Assembly (NCBI RefSeq): GCF_023667495.1
Contig: NZ_JAMOZL010000009.1
Location: forward strand, 62,001-126,000
Direction of reading: 5' to 3'
Source of the DNA: Dyadobacter sp. MSC1_007
Lineage (GTDB): Bacteria; Bacteroidota; Bacteroidia; Cytophagales; Spirosomataceae
DNA: 64,000 bases
The notes under the pieces were generated by a model. The model saw only the letters and a program-made list of their open reading frames with translations, was not told where the DNA came from and did not search any database. The position numbers and the translations under genes are program-made. Positions 61,054 through 64,000 of this stretch are shown in pieces (the first letter of the stretch is position 1; each line of letters opens with the position of its first letter).

Positions 61054-62479
61054 CACCAAAGGAAGTATGCGCGTGAAAATATGTGGACAGGTTATGGTCT
61101 CTCAGCCGGGATTGCTCCTGCGCCGCAGATTCGCTTTTGGCCACGCGAGCAGCTTCACAGAATCTATTGACTCCCACCATCACCTGTCCTGAATGCAGCA
61201 GATCAGCTTTTTCTTGCAGGGATTCTCTGAGTTGTTTTTGAATGGTCCCATTCTCAAAGCAGCGGACCAATCCGCCCTGCTCTTCTATTTCGACAAACTT
61301 GGCCCAGGCCGCTTCCGCAAGCTTTACAGACATATCTTCCAGCGCGTAGGAGCCAGCCGCCGGGTCAGCGACCCTGTCAAGCAGGCTTTCCGCAGCCATG
61401 ACCGAGGAAACGTTTCGGGCCACCCGGGCAGAGAATGCATCGGGTGTTTTGATCTGTTGATCATGGCTAAGCACGGTTAACGCGTCACAGCCTCCGATCA
61501 CAGCGCTCATGGCTTCGGAGGTGGCCCGCACTATGTTGGTATGGGCAGATTCTGCGGTTTGGTAAAAATTCGAGGTGCTGGCGTGAATGAACGGCACGCA
61601 GAGCTCGTCGGGCAGCTTATAGGCCCTTGATATGCTTTGCAGCAGCAGGCGTAACGCCCTGAGTTTGGCGATTTCGGTCAGGTGCTGCGTACCGACTGAT
61701 ACCGAAACGAAAGTGCGGTTGAATGCCAGCAGGGGCGACAGGCCTCGGCCGGTCAAAAGGTCCATATGGCTAGCAGCCGCTGCAATGGTGAAGGCCAGTT
61801 CCTGCACCGGGTCGGCGCCACTGTTATGGTAAATATGCGTCTCGACCATCGAGGGCCGAAACTCTCTCATATTGCGGGTATGTGTGATCAGGCTCGCAAT
61901 GCGGTCAAAGTACGGCTCGAATGCATTCCCGGTACGCATCCAGGCTGCCAGCGGATCAAAGGCGATGCCTCCTTTCAGGTAATAGCCGGCATGTTTTGAA
62001 ATTTCTGTAAAAAGCCGTTCGCTATCTTCTGCGCTGTTGAGAAAAACGGCGTGATCACTGAGCCTGATGCCGTGCAGCAGTTTGGGGAGTTCGCATCGAT
62101 CAACTGGTATACCGGTTAAGTCAATTAAAACGGCGTTAGCACCGTTTTGAAGGGCGTCCTTTAAAAGCAAGTTCGTCTGCTTCGCCTCGGTGAAGCGGAT
62201 AGCAGGCATATTGATCCAGCCAGCATTTTTTCGCTGCGCATTTTGCATGCCTATCAGCTTACCTTCGTCCAGCTGATGGCGCGTCAAGTAAGGATCGAAA
62301 ATCAGGCCAGCGGCGGGCTGCCATTGCGAAAGGATTTGAGCTTTACCTTTGAGCTCGGTTAATGCCATTTTTTGCCAGGATGTTTTGTCCGAAGGGCTGA
62401 ATTCAGAAAATAGGCCGGCTGACATCTTTTTGGGGTTTAGCATGAAACCGTGATCAGGCAAATCTACAAATTTTGACAT
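61043..62479 (-). CDS. mutA: Methylmalonyl-CoA mutase, small subunit
   Basis: 478 residues from the ATG at 62479. An upstream in-frame extension to 62602 is possible, and later ATGs at 62443 and 62425 also give the family start LFSEFSPSDKTSWQKM. It is the non-catalytic TIM-barrel partner of the mutase. It ends near RLRDHNLSTYFHAHTSFG without the degenerate C-terminal B12-like domain of typical ~620-residue small subunits, so it is a short form. The 11-bp overlap with the large-subunit gene implies coupled translation. Confidence 0.9.
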   Translation of the reverse strand: MSKFVDLPDHGFMLNPKKMSAGLFSEFSPSDKTSWQKMALTELKGKAQILSQWQPAAGLIFDPYLTRHQLDEGKLIGMQNAQRKNAGWINMPAIRFTEAKQTNLLLKDALQNGANAVLIDLTGIPVDRCELPKLLHGIRLSDHAVFLNSAEDSERLFTEISKHAGYYLKGGIAFDPLAAWMRTGNAFEPYFDRIASLITHTRNMREFRPSMVETHIYHNSGADPVQELAFTIAAAASHMDLLTGRGLSPLLAFNRTFVSVSVGTQHLTEIAKLRALRLLLQSISRAYKLPDELCVPFIHASTSNFYQTAESAHTNIVRATSEAMSAVIGGCDALTVLSHDQQIKTPDAFSARVARNVSSVMAAESLLDRVADPAAGSYALEDMSVKLAEAAWAKFVEIEEQGGLVRCFENGTIQKQLRESLQEKADLLHSGQVMVGVNRFCEAARVAKSESAAQEQSRLRDHNLSTYFHAHTSFGDEA

Positions 62480-62624
62480 TACTATACCGGTTCTTAAAGC
62501 GCTAAATGATGCCTGTAACCTTCCGGAGACGATTATGCCGCTGTTTTTATTTTCGGGTTTGCGGATCCGTCTACGAGCTAGTAAATTGAATATCCGTTTC
62601 ATCTGGAGAGATCAGGTATTTTTA

Positions 62625-62632
62625 TATCTTTG
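62625..62632 (+). promoter_or_regulatory. Bacteroidota -7 promoter element before dnaA
   Basis: TATCTTTG matches TAnnTTTG, 44 bp before the proposed dnaA TTG start. Confidence 0.68.
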
Positions 62633-62676
62633 CCGTCCTTTTGAACTACGATACTCAGAGTTTGGTAAATTATACA

Positions 62677-64000
62677 TTGGAAAGAATCAGCACAAATAGA
62701 GAAGTAGACCAGATTTGGGATGCCTGCCTGAGAATTATTCAGCAGCACATTCCTGATCAAAGTTTTAAGACGTGGTTTGAGCCCATACGTCCGTTAAAGC
62801 TCTATGGCAAAGTGCTTACTATCCAGGTTCCCAGTCAATTTTTTTATGAATGGCTGGAAGATAATTATGTCAACCTGCTCAGAAAGGCGCTGGATTACGC
62901 AATCGGCCGCGACGGATTATTGGAATATTCCATTATTGTCGACACGGGCAATGAGAAGCACCAGCCGCTGACGATGAATGTATCGACGCAGAAATCGCCA
63001 AATTATTCAAGGCCCGATAACTTCGCTACCGACCCGCGAATGGGCTCCAATCACAAGGAGAAAGACCAGGATTCGATGAGCCTGGATACTTACCTGAACC
63101 CGAATTATTCGTTTGATAATTTCATAGAGGGAGATTGCAACCGGCTGGCCCGCTCAGCTGGTTTTGCAGTTGCCCAGCGGCCTGGCCTTACCTCCTTTAA
63201 TCCGCTGATGATGTATGGTGGGGTAGGACTTGGCAAGACGCACCTGGTGCAGGCGATCGGAAATTACATTATGAACCACTATGAAAATAAGCTGGTGCTT
63301 TATGTTTCTTCCGAAAAGTTTACCAACCAGTTTATCAATTCGATCCGCAATAATACTTTGCAGGAATTCACCGACTTTTACATGAAGGTCGATGTGCTCG
63401 CGATCGACGATGTGCAGTTTTTGTCAGGTAAGGAAAAAACACAGGATACCTTCTTTCACATATTCAATCATCTGCACCAGCTTGGCAAGCAGATCATCAT
63501 GACCAGTGACCGGCCCCCGCGCGAGCTGCAGGGCTTACAGGACCGTTTGCTTTCACGCTTTAAATGGGGGCTTACCGCCGATTTGCAGGCGCCGGATTTT
63601 GAGACGCGTATTGCCATTATCCAGAAAAAGATCCAGTCGGAAGGTATTTCTATCGACTATGATGTTATCGAGTACATCGCCCATAGCGTCAATTCCAACG
63701 TCCGTGAACTCGAAGGCGTGATCGTTTCGTTGATGGCGCAGGCATCACTGACGCGTCGGGAGATCGATGTGGAACTGGCTAAAAATACGCTGCGCAACAT
63801 CGTGATGAACGAGGATAAGGAGGTGACCATCGATACCATTCAGGAGATCATTGCCGACTATTTCCAGGTTTCTATTGCAGATTTAAAAAGCAAGAGCCGT
63901 AAAAAAGAGGTCGTCTATCCGCGCCAGCTGGCGATGTACCTTGCCAAAGAATACACCGACCTTCCATTGAAGTCGATCGGTTACCATTTCGGCGGCCGCG
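62677..64000 (+). CDS. dnaA: Chromosomal replication initiator DnaA (3' truncated by window edge)
   Basis: 441 residues are visible and the frame runs off the window. Domain I (VDQIWDACLRIIQQHIPDQS, FKTWFEPIRPL) interacts with DnaB; a variable domain II follows; the AAA+ domain has Walker A GGVGLGKTH near 182, Walker B VLAIDDVQFL, sensor and box VII SRFKWGLTADL; the DNA-binding domain IV begins at the edge (SRKKEVVYPRQLAMYLAKEY). No in-frame ATG precedes domain I. TTG at 62677 gives the family-like MERISTNREV; TTGs at 62662 and 62641 are alternatives. Confidence 0.96.
   Translation, partial: MERISTNREVDQIWDACLRIIQQHIPDQSFKTWFEPIRPLKLYGKVLTIQVPSQFFYEWLEDNYVNLLRKALDYAIGRDGLLEYSIIVDTGNEKHQPLTMNVSTQKSPNYSRPDNFATDPRMGSNHKEKDQDSMSLDTYLNPNYSFDNFIEGDCNRLARSAGFAVAQRPGLTSFNPLMMYGGVGLGKTHLVQAIGNYIMNHYENKLVLYVSSEKFTNQFINSIRNNTLQEFTDFYMKVDVLAIDDVQFLSGKEKTQDTFFHIFNHLHQLGKQIIMTSDRPPRELQGLQDRLLSRFKWGLTADLQAPDFETRIAIIQKKIQSEGISIDYDVIEYIAHSVNSNVRELEGVIVSLMAQASLTRREIDVELAKNTLRNIVMNEDKEVTIDTIQEIIADYFQVSIADLKSKSRKKEVVYPRQLAMYLAKEYTDLPLKSIGYHFGGR

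Noticed and set aside
62480..62676. Origin of replication next to dnaA
   Set aside because: No DnaA boxes of the TTATCCACA type or A+T-rich unwinding run were seen in this 197-bp gap; oriC may be elsewhere.

Overview
The window is a continuous chromosomal segment of a Bacteroidota bacterium, most likely of the order Cytophagales and close to Dyadobacter; the genus is an inference from protein character. The phylum call rests on several independent signs: a PorP/SprF-type protein of the type IX secretion system, large TonB-dependent outer-membrane receptors, a BatA-type protein, a SUF system of the Bacteroidota layout, and repeated copies of the Bacteroidota -7 promoter element TAnnTTTG at sensible distances before genes (sucA, sufC, dnaA, rsmA, mgtE, dtd and others). 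No tRNA, rRNA, CRISPR array, prophage or insertion sequence is visible. Genes are densely packed and no gap without a gene exceeds 300 bases.

Layout. 1-4.1 kb: the end of a propeller/beta-barrel surface protein and a PorP-like protein. 4.2-8.6 kb: sucA-sucB (2-oxoglutarate dehydrogenase E1 and a two-lipoyl E2). 8.7-14.2 kb: housekeeping genes (MazG-like pyrophosphohydrolase, dtd, sdaA, mgtE, rsmA) with a small A+T-rich two-gene insert of unknown function. 14.2-21 kb: a giant hybrid histidine kinase and an outer-membrane receptor-like barrel. 21-25.5 kb: LysM protein, purE-purK and a BatA-type membrane protein. 25.7-31.6 kb: small envelope proteins, an OsmC peroxiredoxin, and a TonB receptor-hemW pair. 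31.7-34.7 kb: a coiled-coil lipoprotein and a tandem of two guanidine/ureido-modifying enzymes (CtlX-like and arginine-deiminase-like) that could together turn arginine into ornithine. 35-40.6 kb: sufC-sufD-sufS, then an embedded DUF5618 plus toxin-antitoxin module, then sufE, a DUF59 protein and a bacilliredoxin; sufB is absent. 40.7-44.3 kb: a VWA protein and a secreted PIG-L deacetylase.

44.3-58.9 kb is the most interesting region: a biosynthetic locus of one divergent phosphopantetheinyl transferase and fifteen co-directional genes. It contains a DarA-like flavin aromatase, a DarB-like ketosynthase, an acyl carrier protein, a second (FabF-type) ketosynthase, an adenylate-forming ligase, an O-methyltransferase-like enzyme, two different putative acyltransferases (a C45 Ntn-hydrolase and a BtrH-like protein), an ABC exporter and several secreted proteins of unknown role. 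This is the gene content expected for a dialkylresorcinol, probably flexirubin-type, pigment or lipid, but the aryl-polyene half (ammonia-lyase, ketoreductase, dehydratases) is not in the window.

58.9-64 kb: the two methylmalonyl-CoA mutase subunits on the minus strand, and dnaA running off the right edge, which appears to use a TTG start behind a consensus promoter.
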